Source: Centroberyx gerrardi
Lineage: Eukaryota > Chordata > Actinopteri > Beryciformes > Berycidae
DNA length: 64,000 bases
Direction: 5' to 3'
Assembly (NCBI RefSeq): GCF_048128805.1
Contig: NC_135997.1
Span: 8,993,116 to 9,057,115 of the forward strand
In this document: one piece after another, positions 46,062-58,547 of the stretch
Numbering within the stretch: position 1 is the first letter of the stretch
Layout: each line of letters opens with the position of its first letter
Made by a program: the position numbers and the translations under genes
Notes under the pieces: model-generated
Told to the model about the DNA's origin: nothing
Databases searched by the model: none
What the model saw: the letters and a program-made list of their open reading frames with translations, nothing else

Positions 46062-46617
46062 TCACATCCACCCTTCCCCAATTCTCAAACTATCCCACCT
46101 TTCATGAATAATTAATCGTTCTAGACTTACTTGGGTCATACATTCTTCCATCCTGCTGTAATGTTTTACATAGTTTCTGAATCTCTCCAAACACATTTCT
46201 TCTACGTCTCTACATTTAATGATAAAGCTTTTAGCCAGGAGTTTTATTATATTATTTATGGAATTATTCTGCACCTTTAAATCTCCCAGTAGCACGATTT
46301 GTAGTGAAAGATCAATAAATATATTATGATTTACTAACCATTTCTGTATCTGTGTCCAGAAAACTGCCACCAGGGGGCAGTACCAATAAAGATGGTCAAT
46401 AGACTCTGTCTCCTTACATGAGAATCGACATTGAGCTGAATCTTCTATGCCCCATATGCTAAGCATTTTCTTTGTGGCAATAATTTTGTACAATAGTTTT
46501 AGTTGAATACAACGGAGTGATGAGTCAACAGTTGTTCTGTATATCAATTTATAAACCCTGTGCCAAGGGATAGGAATATCTATCATCTGCTCCCAGCTGT
46601 CCTGTATCTTGTATGGC
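46062..46617 (-). pseudogene. LINE ORF2 C-terminal region
   Basis: Minus-strand translation starts in coding sequence at the inversion junction (KIQDSWEQM) and ends at a stop near 46062. It contains LRCIQLKLLYKI and CRFSCKETESIDHLYWYCPL...FW, the Cys-x3-Cys-x6-His-x4-Cys zinc-knuckle-like region typical of L1/Tx1-type ORF2 C termini. About 175 codons are open. It would normally follow the reverse transcriptase, which now lies inverted at its back. Confidence 0.85.
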
Positions 46618-46982
46618 GCCGTTGTTTTTGTTTTTGTTTTTGTTTTCTATTTTTGTGTGCTGTTTTTTATTTTTTATTTTTTTCATTATTGCTCAAGTAA
46701 GAGTTCTAGTATGGGACAGGAGGAGTATCATGCACTTATTGACCAGAAATGGTGGAACGTAAAGATGGGATCCGGTTTTGGGGGGTTAATAGGCTTTTCA
46801 CAGGAATAAGGGAGGGATATATAGGGGAAGGACAAAGGAGGACAGGTAGTTACTGGTCACACCTGATGAACAGCTATGGATAGTAGCTTGATCTGTATGG
46901 TGCATTTTGATTTTATAACCATAAGCATGAAGATCTCTGATATTCATCACATATATATAATAACCAAAATCGATGCTTTATT

Positions 46983-48251
46983 ATGGTGACTGGGGAAATT
47001 GGTATAGCAAGTTATAACTGTAATGGTTTAGCTGATGGTAAAAAAAGAAGATCAATCTTTACATGGCTGAAAGAAAAAGACTACAACATTTATTGCTTAC
47101 AAGAAACCCACTCCACCCCAATAGATGAAATTACATGGAGAAAAGAATGGGGCAGAGAAATATTCTATTGCCATGGACAAAAAAATTCTAAAGGAGTGAT
47201 GATTATGTTTAAGAAAGAATCTAATTATGATGTGCAAGACTACAAAATAGATCCACAAGGAAGGTGGATTATGATGAAGCTAAAACTGGACAATCAACAG
47301 ATGTGTCTTATTAATCTATATGGTCCAAACAATGACGACCCTCTCTTTTTTATCAACATTTACGATAATCTAATGGCCGTACAGGATATAAAGGATCCAG
47401 TTATCTGGGTTGGAGATTATAATACAGTACTACAGACTTCAAAAGACCGCAAAGGAAATCATAATACAAATTATCACCCTCAAGTGCTCAAGGAAATAAA
47501 ACATATTATAGATTCACTGGATTTGGTTGATATTTGGAGACTCAAAAACCCAGAATTAGTCAAATTCACCTGGAGGAGGCTCAATCAAGCAAGTCGACTG
47601 GACTACTTCCTTGTACCATTCTCCTTGGTGCCGAAAGTCAAAAAAGCGACAATAGATGGTAGGATGCTATCTGACCGTCATCTAATTGGCCTTTATATCA
47701 CTCTGACTGTTTTTCCACGTGGGAGAGGCTACTGGAAGCTAAATCAAAGCTTGCTAAATGACGAATCCTATATAAAAAAGACAAGTGATTTCATAATAGA
47801 TTTCTTTAGGCATAACGAAGGAACATCTGACCCACATATTGTATGGGATACATTTAAGTGTGCCTTTAGAGGACACTCAATACAACAATCCTCTATAAAA
47901 CAAAAACAGTTTAGGGCAAAAGAGAAGCAACTTGTAGCTGAAATAGAGGAATTAACATCTAGGCTAGATCAAAGTGGAAACGGTGGTATAGAAACCCAAA
48001 TTCTAATGGAGAAAAAACAAAATGAATGGGAAGAATTGACAAAGGAACGCTCAAGTATCATGTATTATAAAAGCAAAGCAAACTGGATGAAAAATGGTGA
48101 AAAATGTACAAAGTTCTTCCTAAACTTGCAAAAAAATAATGCTTCGAAAAAGAATATACAGAAATTGATTACAGAGGATGGGACAGTTCATGTCTCACCT
48201 GAGGATATTCTAAAAGAGGAGGCAAAATATTTTAAACACGTTTGCACCTGA
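46983..48251 (+). pseudogene. LINE ORF2 apurinic-type endonuclease region
   Basis: 422 codons are open. Endonuclease motifs appear in order: SYNCNGL (metal-site Asn), LQETH (catalytic Glu), GDYN and LSDRHLIG (the SD-H motif). The C-terminal third is a linker rich in Lys/Glu. The frame ends at TGA 48249-48251 while homology continues one frame over, so a frameshift separates it from the reverse transcriptase. Confidence 0.9.
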
Positions 48252-48261
48252 ATCACCTCCA

Positions 48262-49971
48262 ATGCCAGTTAAGGAAATTCTCAATAACAACTACTTTCCA
48301 GAAAATAATGTCAAATTAACAAATGAACAAAAAGAATTATGTGAGGGGCTTATTACAGAGGACGAACTTCATGATGCAATTACATCCTTTCCAAAAGGTA
48401 AAACTCCAGGCCTGGACGGGTTACCAGTGGAGGTTTATCAAATATTTTTCAATGTCCTAAAGGAGCCTTTGCTTGCGAGCTTCAATTACTCATATAAAAA
48501 GGGTGAACTATCAGCCACACAACAAGAAGGTCTAATCTCCTTATTATTGAAACAACAGTCAGGTGGCTCATATAAAGACCCGGTTCTCCTGAAAAACTGG
48601 AGGCCCCTTACTTTACAGTGTTGTGATGCAAAAATCCTGGCTAAAGGTATAGCACTTAGAATAAAAAAAGTACTACCAGATATAATCCATCATGATCAGA
48701 CTGGTTTCTTACCAGGCAGATACATTGGAGACAACATCCGCCAATTACTAGAAACAATAGAACACTATGACACCTCACAGAAACCAGGGTTAGTTTTTGA
48801 AAGTTTAGATTTTGAAAAAGCCTTTGACAAAGTTCGACTAGATTTCATATATGAATGTTTGGAGCACTATAATTTTGGAGATTCACTTATAAATTGGATA
48901 AAAGTGATGTATAGTAACCCACGATGCAAAATAATAAATAACGGGTACTTCTCTGAGAGTATAATACAATCACGAGGTGTTAAACAAGGCTGCCCTCTAT
49001 CTCCATACCTTTTTTTATTAGCCATTGAAATCCTTGCTACCAAAGTTAGAGTAAATAAAAACATCAAGGGACTGGAAGTAATGGGTCTGGAAACAAAAGT
49101 CTCTATGTATGCAGATGACTCTAATTTTCTTTTAAGTCCGGAAAAAAAATCTTTGCAAACCCTCATCGAGGTTTTAAATACTTTTGCAAAGCTCTCGGGA
49201 CTAAAGGCCAATTATGATAAGTGTACTATATTACGTATTGGAACACTGAAGGATACAACCTTCACACTTCCTTGTAATCTACCAATAAAATGGGCAGATG
49301 GAGAAGTAGATATATTAGGAATTCATATCCCAAAGGAAAAAAAGGATCTGGCTAAGATAAATTTCAATAGAAAAATTGAAAAAATTGATAAAGTGTTGCT
49401 ACCATGGAGAGGACAACACCTGACCATTTATGGAAAAATCATAATGATTAATTCATTGGTAATCACTCACCTCACTCATTTATTTATGGCATTACCAACT
49501 CCAGAAGAATTGTTCTTCAAAACTTTTGAACAAAAAATTTCTGTTTATATGGAATGGTAAACCAGATAAGATAAATCTTATCTATACAACGAATATGAGT
49601 ATGGGGGGCTAAAATTACAAAATATCAAAGCACTGAATCTCTCATTAAAGGCCTCAATTATTCCAAAATTATACTTAAATCCCTGCTGGTTCTCCAGCAG
49701 GTTACTTAGGCAGGCCCATCCCTTGTTCACAAAAGGCCTTTTTGCATTCATGCAAATTACGGAATTTGACTTCAGATTAATTAACAATGGATCTCTATTT
49801 AAAGCCTCAGCATTCCTAAGTCAAGCATTACAAAGTTGGTTACAATTCCAATTCTATCCTCCAGAAAAAAACGAACACTACTTACAACAAATGCTATGGT
49901 TAAACTCCAGTATACGCATAGATAGAAAACCAGCCTTTATAGAGGATTTATTTTTGAATGGAGTGATCTTT
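48262..49971 (+). pseudogene. LINE ORF2 reverse-transcriptase region
   Basis: 432 codons are open to 49560. RT motifs in order: KGKTPGLDGLP, NWRPLTL, DQTGFLPGRYIG, LDFEKAFDKV, GVKQGCPLSPYLF and the catalytic MYADDSNF. Another frameshift near 49530 moves the thumb/connection sequence (WNGKPDKIN, then GGLKLQNI) into other frames, which continue with stops to the target duplication at 49972. The copy is inactive. Confidence 0.9.
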
Positions 49972-50780
49972 CATACAGGGAAAGTTACAAGAGACATTTG
50001 AAAGGAAAACAAAAGTAATAATAATAAAAATAGAATTGTTTGTATCAATGATTATCATAAAAAATGACAAAAAGTACATAATTTTCCAAAATTACAGTTA
50101 GCAAGTATGTACAGTAGCACTGAACTAGTTTTCACTTTTTCCTTCGAAACTTCTAATGTCTCTGATTTTGTATCTATTGTTATTGTAGGCCTACATAGCA
50201 TGTAAACGGGAATATGAATGGAATAGTTCTATAGGCAACCCATGTAAACAGCTTAATCAGAATAGGCCAATAGGCCAATAATCAGATTATTGCTGTCCAT
50301 GTAAACGTAGTCACTGACACTGACCATAAAATAAATGTGATGACATTTCTATTCACTGATGTGCTGTGATGGTTCAGACACACCTTGGGACAAATGCTTC
50401 CTTGCACTTCAGCATAAGGGCAAAAGCCACTTGGATCAATACAATGCTTAGTGAACAGCTAACCTTATGACTGTAACACCTATTCGACACTGTTGGTGAC
50501 CTTTGGAGAGTCAGCGAGGGATCCAGGAAGGCTGGGAATGTTACCGCTTCATTTTTTTCTCTTGTTGAGACAGTTTTGAGTGATCTAAGATGACAAGCCA
50601 GATCTTTCCTAGAAGCAGAAGCACTGCCGGTGTCTGACTGAAGTTTCACCCTGATTGTCTACAATGCTACAGTTTTGAAGTTGCGCATTGCTTGTTATGT
50701 GTTATGTGTACAATGACAACAACAATTCTTAAACAGCACGGACATATTTTTATGTGATTTGGGGAAACAATGCATTTCAT

Positions 50781-50910
50781 GGTGACTCAGTTGGCTAAGG
50801 TGTGTACCATGTAGCCATGACCGTTTTAATCTTTTCTCTTCCCCCTTCCCTGTCTCTCTCCAATATCCAATAAAGAAGAGATGCCATAAAAATTATCTTA
50901 AGAAAAAAAA
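50781..50910 (+). mobile_element. Decayed tRNA-derived SINE
   Basis: GGTGACTCAGTTGGCTAAGG resembles a Pol III A box. The B box is eroded (GACCGTTTTAATC). The CCCTTCCCTGTCTCTCTCC body and CCAATAAAG tail are typical of fish tRNA SINEs, as at 34611-34790. Confidence 0.45.
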
Positions 50911-53879
50911 TCACTGATCCTACACAGACCCAGGGCGCATGTGTTCAATTCTATGCACTGAAGCACTGCGACACGGTTAAATGACCTAATTCTACTAATG
51001 GTACTTAAATACCACAAGATAATAACGTTACCTACCGTTAAAATTTGTAGGGCAGCAGAAGACGTGTTACTGTTACTACAAATCCTGTTACTAACACAGG
51101 CGAGTTTGGAGCAATTTGTGGAATGTTAAGTTTCACTTTTGTTTTCACACTGGGACACTCTGTGGATTGAGTACAATGCTGCTGGTCTGCTTTCTGTACA
51201 TCTCCACATGACGGACATGATGTGATGCACACATCAGGTGCATTAGAGATCGATTTAGATCAATTTCTGTACACTGACCAACTTTTGATTTTGTGCACCT
51301 GTATGGGAAACACTGCATCTCGCAGTCAAAGACGCCCTCTAGAGGCCATCTCACGAAGCGCATCATCTCAAAAAGCGACAGATGGCGGACTGACTGACTG
51401 ACTGACTGCCTGAATTTGCCTCATGATGCCCTCCGCTGTGCCGTGGGAAAAAAAGGGGCATGGCCAACCAGGAGAAGGAGTTTGCTTAGCATAGTAAGCT
51501 AGTTAACTTAGCTGTACTAGCCTATTATAGTTAGCAAGAAGACCTAGAAATGGTAGGAACCAAACATGTCTGTTCCTTGCTCGGGACCCTGTTGTATGAC
51601 CAAATCACAACCCAAGTATAGTCAAATTATATACATACTTCACCTAAGTGGAACCTGGACCTTTGTTACCAATGGTAACGTCTTCACAGTTTGCGAAACA
51701 GCAACAGCACAATAATATTAGCTACAGTGATTGTCTTGCATAAAGTTTAGCAAAGTGTATACAATATTACACAGACATGCATGGCCAGTAGGCCAGATAA
51801 TACACCGCTTGTTATCGTTGCCTAAGGAATTACGTTATTAGATATATGTTATTTTGCGATGTTGCCTTCCTTTAAAGTGCTAGATTTTTGAATTGGGTTT
51901 GGCGTGAAGTTGGGAATGAGAACAGGTTGGTACACAAGAAGAAGTCTACCCCTCTATACTGTCCTGTACAGAACTGTTGCATGGTGTTTGACATAAAGCT
52001 CAAAGTAGGCAAAAGAGCAAACCTATTATAATTTTTGCCATTCATTGATGCTGTAAATGGGTCTGTCAGCAGTGAAGTGACAGACCTAAAATTAATTTGA
52101 GTCACTCAAAAAAAAGGATTGCAAATTAGTGTAGGCTATCCCTAGAAAAGACGCCATAGGACACAAACTATAATTTGGGATCGTTATTCCTGACTACTCC
52201 CATAAAAAGAATAGCATTAAAGAAAGTTTAATGGTTCAAGATGAAGGTACGGTCTCTTTGCTACTCTATCCTGAATGCCCTTGTCTCCTCTCTCTGCGTG
52301 GACCAATGTGCAAAAAACACTCACTAGTAATGCCCACAGAAATAAATCTCAGTGCATAAACAATTCATAGAGTGGTGCTCAAGGGCAAAAGCAAATCAAA
52401 GCACAGCAAAGTGAAGGTAAGTGCATAAAAGTACATAAACAACAATAATAGCATGTCTTCCTGCAACAAAAAAAGGATTTAACTACACAATACAGGCCAG
52501 TCTCCTCCTTAAAACAACATGTATTACAAATGAAATACATTCTCATGGAAAATAAGACTCCAGAGAAACTATTTGAATGTACAGACAAACTCACTTCTCA
52601 GAGTGCATCTTAGGCCAAGGATGTGGAACTGGCCACCAACAATCCTTCCCAATGACGCATGAAACTGCACTTTTATAATTTTGACAAAAATGACAAATGA
52701 TGAAATCATCGAATACTGCAGCACAGAGCTCAGTTGGTGTAAACTAGGTCAGACCAGCACATGTTGCAAATATGGAAAATCCAACGGTGTACCAAAAGCC
52801 ATCCGATGATATATATTTTCTGCATAACATTAACTCATGATGTTTATCCACTTATTGCTTTTACCCAACACTGGGTCATGAATGGCAACCTCTCCTGTCC
52901 ACATGCAATTCTCTCTCCACTCAGCAACACACATGTGCATTACCCATCACACCTTGCACAACACAAAAACTGGATTCTCCAGGGGCCAGTGCCATCTACT
53001 GGGCATGTGAAACTTGTCTGCATTAGCACTGGTGCCTTACCTCTTATCAATGTAATGTGTGGTGGCAGTAAATTGTTGAATAGCCTACTAATACAACCAT
53101 TTCAACCACTTCATATGAATGTGTTACATCTTGAAGGCAAAGCAACATTTTCTATGTTACATTGCAGGTCACATTGCATACTATTTTACACATACCATTT
53201 TACACAGAGAATTCTACATCTTCTATATATCTCATTTTCCAGCACTTTGTACTGTTAGGAAGTTGAGAGAAGACTTAAAAGGCTATCCACCCGCATATTG
53301 GTGGCAATTCCTTTTGCGTCCTACCTGTTCCACCGTTATTGACATGAGAGGACATGCTACTAATGCTATAGATTTCTCTCTCCCTTGTAGATCACAGGCT
53401 GTTGGCCATGCTTGGTAAATCAAACTGTTACCATAGCCAGTGGGTAAACACACCTCTCTGTCGTTCAGTAGAGTTTTCGAGCTGGGAAACTGTAAAGGCT
53501 TCATCCACCGTAAACAATTAAGTCTTGATTAAAAGTTTTTATCCATTTTTATCCATTTTGGTTTAATTCAGCAGGCTTGGTAGCTGGTGCTGTTCTGCCC
53601 TGTCAGAAAAACAAATCAGTCTCTTCCATACAGAGGCCTGTGCAAGAAGTGTTCAAGAGCCAATCAAACTTCAAACTTCCACTCCTCAAAATCCTGTAAT
53701 CTCTTTCACTCAAACATGACTTTCCATAGACCTCTTGGAGTGAGCCAGTGTTGGCACTGCGAGTCTACATTACTTTGGAAGAGCATCATCCACCAAGATA
53801 CCACAAGCTGTTTGAAAGCCTTTTCTTGTTAGCTAGCCACTAGATTCTGATACTAGCCAAACCTGAGCCAAACAACACA

Positions 53880-54017
53880 TTTCTGCATTTTTTGAACATT
53901 TTTGCTTTAGTGGATAGAGATAGGAAATAGTAGATGAAATGCAGCAAAGGGCACAGGCAGGATTTGAACCTATGCTGCTGTGATTAGGACTTAGCCTAAA
54001 TGGTACCATCAGGGCAT
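53880..54017 (-). mobile_element. tRNA-derived SINE, minus strand
   Basis: On the minus strand, CTGATGGTACCATTTAGGCT is followed about 35 bases later by GGTTCAAATCC (complement of 53960-53970), a near-perfect Pol III B box. A body with CATTTCATCTACTATTTCC follows. There is a hairpin at its 5' end (54001-54031). Confidence 0.6.
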
Positions 54018-54031
54018 CCCTGATGGTACCA
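54001..54031. repeat. Perfect 14-bp stem, 3-nt loop hairpin at the SINE 5' end
   Basis: TGGTACCATCAGGG, loop CAT, then CCCTGATGGTACCA. The left arm is the SINE head and the right arm is its inverted copy. Confidence 0.85.
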
Positions 54032-55104
54032 TAATGATGTAATTAAATTGTTTCTTATAAATTATAATTCATGCTGTGTGAGGTAAAAAATGTAATTATG
54101 TTCCAAAATAATAGCAAATTGAAACTGAAATAAGGTTAGGTTAGCTAAATAAAATACTTAAGTGAGACACAGGAAGATACTTAAGGTATTGTATGTAACT
54201 GATATTTGATTCATAGATCTCCAGCACAGAAACCATCTCCCTTGATGGGTCTGCAGGCAGGAACAAGTCGTTGAGAATTGAGCAGTTCACTGTGTGTCCA
54301 TGACCATGGCTTTTGAATGGCATATGGCAGTATGGTATATATTAAATGATAAATGACAAGGGCAGCACACATGTTAAACAGCAAATGGCAAAAGCAGTTG
54401 TGATGAACGATAAAAGCGCTGTCCTGTGTTTATCAAATCAATACTGGTTCAAGCAAATCACTGATGTTTGTATTAATTCAAGCATATGTTTACCTATGCT
54501 TTTATTAAGCCAGTTCTATTTTTAACCGACTCCATTCTTTCCATTTAAGTTTTCATTCCTCAAATTAAAAAGATACTAATGAGCAGCCTAATCCTTAAAG
54601 ACCCAGAAATAGCATGGTTAAGAAAGACGACATGTTAAGTGGATGGTTGACACCTTGCAGGACACAAATTTGGCAAGGCCCTCACATCATAATTAAACAA
54701 ACACTGTCCAGACTGAATCATATACCCACTCATCACACCCTGGGCATGATCCTTTCCCTCTATGAACCACCAAATTAGGAAATCGTGGTGTGATATGGTG
54801 ACTGTAAATCTAGCATGTGACGCTGCAGATTAGCTGTGTCCAGTGAACGCAGTGGAGCAGAAAGTATGTGGTGTATACACAGTCAACAGGACCAAGACGC
54901 TAAACAGTCAAATGAGTGGAAAGGCACACATGACGTAGAGGGGTCCACCTTCAATATGCTATAGCTGTAGTTCTTCAAAATCACAAATAAAGTGATTTTT
55001 TAACTGCTATTTTTTAAGCGGTTATTCCTCTAATGGCAGCAAAATGCATTGTGCAATATGTTAAAACTAAGCAGCAACAGGCTGAACCTCATAAGATCTA
55101 CTTG

Positions 55105-55435
55105 TGGTAATACTTCAGATTAGGGAACACATATTAACTATTAATAAGTTGCTTATCAACATGCATATTAGTAGCGTATTGGTTCATTATTAGTCATAGC
55201 AAACCACTTATTAGCACCTTATTCTGCACTATTGTATTCTACAAGTATAACCCATTAACTATGGGTTTTCCCTCAATAGCCTCCTAATTAGTCTTACAGC
55301 AGTCAGTAAGGAAGTTGTTGCACATGAACTGGGCTTTAGTATGCTTTGGGGCTTATAAGGTGCTAGTATCACATATTATTGAGAGAAATTATTAAACTAT
55401 TGAGGGAAAACCCATAGTTAATAGCTAATATGTGT
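55105..55435. repeat. Repeat with internal 23-bp perfect inverted repeat
   Basis: AACTATGGGTTTTCCCTCAA plus TAG (55257-55279) is exactly inverted at 55397-55419. The flanking text (GGGAACACATATTAACTATT, TTATTAGCACCTTATTCTGC) is a repeat wording I recognise from fish genomes but cannot name. Confidence 0.6.
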
Positions 55436-55572
55436 ACTTTTTTAATTTTGTGCAAAGGTATCCGATTCACAGCATATATATAAAGGATTGATATAAAGGA
55501 TTTAACTGACAATGAAAGGGAAAAATCCTTCAGAAACATGTGAATTGCAGTAACAAACATGTACGCACACAA

Positions 55573-55573
<1 letters not shown>

Positions 55574-55609
<36 letters not shown>
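55574..55609 (+). repeat. (CA)n microsatellite
   Basis: About 17 CA units. Confidence 0.95.
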
Positions 55610-55610
<1 letters not shown>

Positions 55611-56782
55611 TCCATTCCAAATTACAGATGAGAATTCCAATAGCTAGCAGTTACATTCACTGTTTATTTTTCATGCAGTGTAAACTTAACACTGATACAC
55701 AGAGACTTTCTGCATTTTTAATAAACAATACAGCTCAATAAACTCACTGTAACCACAGGACAGCTAACACTGAAAGTACATCTCTTCAGGTGCATGTGTG
55801 AAACATCACAGTAATCATGCTGTTTGACATTTAGAAATATAATATTACAGTGACAGGGTGCAGGAAGAATATCCATCAATAGCCAGCAGAGTGTCCATCA
55901 CTATCAAAAGACACTGTAGTGTATTTAAAGCACACTGAATGAGGTTTCATCTTGTTAACATGTACATACACAACAAAAAATATCCATCTTAGCAAATAAT
56001 TTAACCCAGTACTGAGTCCTAAAATGTTATTTTACTTAAAAACTGTGCAAACGTCTGTCAGGGGGGTGAGATGATTTTATGACTTGTTTCTGATGCGAAT
56101 TGACTTGTTTAAAAGAAATTCTTGAATCAACACTAGTGGAATGCCTGCCTTATTCTGCCTTTTCTTGTTTCTACAAAACTTTGTCTTTGTGAAACCTGTC
56201 ATTTCACCTTTACTTCTGAATCTGAATAAAAGTAAATGTAGTTTGAGTAGAGAGGGTTATTGTTCTCAGAAGCAAACTCCAATCCTTTCATCTCTCTCCA
56301 CTCTCAACTTCTGCCAAACTCTGTGCCAAAGCCAGAATTTGTAAGCTTGGCTTAAATCCTTAAGTATACTGTGTTATGCATGCATCTTTTTCTTATTTTT
56401 CATAATCGGATGAATTATGCATGGTTCTTTTTGCATTACATAATCTGATGTGCAAATTTTACAATCATAATCCCTCGTTTGCATAATATGATGTCCAGAT
56501 CTGGTTAGCAAGGCCATTGACTGAAGAGTAAAATTACTAGATCGAGGTCAGATGTAGCATTAAACAACACAAAATATCTTCAGACAGCAAATAAGTATCA
56601 CCAAAGCTACGTTTCAAGCTAAGAGGGTGGTTGCAAAAATTTAAATTAGACACTATGATCATGCAGTAGTGCATCACCATTATTTTCAATCTATATAATT
56701 ATACTAAATTATCATACCGTACATAATATCATGGGGAAAAACAACTCTCACTATGGGAAAAGTGGGGGAGATGTGTATATGT

Positions 56783-56812
<30 letters not shown>
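56783..56812 (+). repeat. (CA)n microsatellite
   Basis: About 15 CA units, about 140 bases beyond the grpr stop codon, so possibly in its 3' UTR. Confidence 0.9.
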
Positions 56813-56813
<1 letters not shown>

Positions 56814-56952
56814 ATGTACAACCTTGCTCTACGCTGTACTTATCGTACCTTATCGAACACTCACCTTCTACATGACACACCCCAATCCTCACCTAATCCC
56901 TCCCACACACACACACACAAATACATGTGTCCAGAATCACACTCACATTCCC

Positions 56953-58501
56953 CTACACACAGTCCTCCTGATACAGCTGCCTGCCATTGATCATACTCAG
57001 ACTGGCCATGGAGTGATGTGTGCTGCGGATGGAGGTCATGTGTGTGTTGTAGCGTGTCGGGCTGTGCGAGGAGCGCTCCAGGATCCTGCGACAGCAGCAA
57101 CACAGCTGCTGGTTGAACTGCTTCTGGAAGGTCTTGCTCAGCAGGTAGAGGGCGAAGGGGTTGAGGCAGGAGTTGGTGAAGGCCAGGATGCGAGCGGCAA
57201 CGCTGCACACAAAGTGAACCAGTGAGGTGTCCACCTGGTGGGAGTGAGAGAGGGGGTGGAGGGGTGAGAGGAGGCTGGCGTCTGTATGTGAAAAAAGCAT
57301 GTGAGAGAGAGAGATAGACAGAGGAAAGAAACAGAGAGACAGAGGCGGGAACGAATACAGACAGATAACAAACAGGCAAACATGCAGGTAGACATATGAG
57401 AAATAATGAGCTACAGCAAGGGAAGTGTGTTGTTTTTTCTACCTGGGAGTAATGATAGGAGCGGTATAAGTAGATGACGTGGCTGGGCAGCCAGCACACT
57501 GCAAACAGGCCCACGAACACCAGGACCGTCTTGGCCAAGCGCTTCCTCGACTCAGCCTGCTGGATGATGCAAAGGAAACGCCGGATTGTTGAAAAATTAA
57601 GAGCGATCGTAGATAATAAGGGTCACATATGATAAAGACGGCAAAATGATATGTTTAAAGACCCCATGAAATGGCATCTTACTTCCTTGATTTGATGCAG
57701 GGGTCATTCAAAAGTCTAAACCAATGGAATATGAGTCCGGGAGAGAAAGGCATTTTTATTTGATGGGAGGGGTGCAGAGGAGCAGGATTGTTCAAACATC
57801 TGATGATTTTATTGGTTAGAATTTTACGCCTACTAGTGCAGCATGAGGTCACCATGAAAGATACTCTGTTTTCCAGGAAGTAAAAGTAATGAGAGTTCAT
57901 TATAGGCACTTTAATAGTATATCTGTTACTTTAATAGTGTATCTGTTAATTTATACAAAAAGAACATATTCTCTAAAGACAATTTTTGTCACTGGCCTGT
58001 CGTCTGGCATGCACGTTCCCTTCCACAGGTAAGTTCGAGGCGCTCTGTATCAGGCTGCGGGCGATGAAGGCATAGTACACTGATATGACCAGCAGGGGAA
58101 CGACATAGAAAATGAGGAAGGAAGCCATGGAGTGTATCTTGGGGTGCAGTTCCCCAGCATGGGGATATGGGGCGCAGGTGGTGAAGGTCTCATTAGTGGA
58201 GCGGACGCTGAAGGTGTGGAGGTCAGAGAAGACCGCCTCGGGGATGGCCAGCACCAGGGAGAACAGCCAGATGAGCGCGGCCCGCAGGACGATGCTGGTA
58301 GTGGTGCTGGACGTCTGGATGTCCAGGGGCTTCACGATGGCCCTGTACCTGACACACCGAGGATAGACAGAGGGAGGGAGGGAGGGAGGGAGGGAGGGAG
58401 AGGGAGGGAGAGACAGAGATGGAGACAGACAGAGAAACAAAGACAGAGACAAAGACAGAGAGACATAGAGAGACACAGACAAGAACAGGAAGAAACAGAG
58501 C

Positions 58502-58547
<46 letters not shown>

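Larger units (their letters stand above)
45575..49971. mobile_element. Twin-primed (5'-inverted) L1/Tx1-like LINE insertion
   Basis: The element is flanked by a perfect 15-bp duplication, CATACAGGGAAAGTT, at 45560-45574 and 49972-49986. On the minus strand, 46617 down to 45575 is the LINE 3' part: ORF2 C terminus, 3' UTR and poly(A), seen as T(n) at 45576-45593. On the plus strand, about 46618 to 49971 is the upstream part: endonuclease then reverse transcriptase. The inversion junction is near 46617. This is the arrangement expected from twin priming of one LINE RNA. The frames are broken, so it is dead. Confidence 0.88.
49987..56952. other. Gene-poor intergenic region between LINE and grpr
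   Basis: Nearly 7 kb without a credible exon. Long frames here (for example 52761-53258) have no domain or splice logic. Recognisable contents are the SINE-like and inverted-repeat features listed separately. The grpr 3' UTR must begin just below 56953 on the minus strand. Confidence 0.45.

Noticed and set aside
52761-53258. 165-codon plus-strand open frame
   Set aside because: No domain, no homology recognised, no splice partners, and composition like the surrounding AT-rich DNA.
57243-57538. Read-through of grpr exon 3 into a long frame on the minus strand
   Set aside because: The continued translation is Pro/Leu/Ser-rich and unrelated to any receptor, while excising 57235-57442 restores TM7 exactly.
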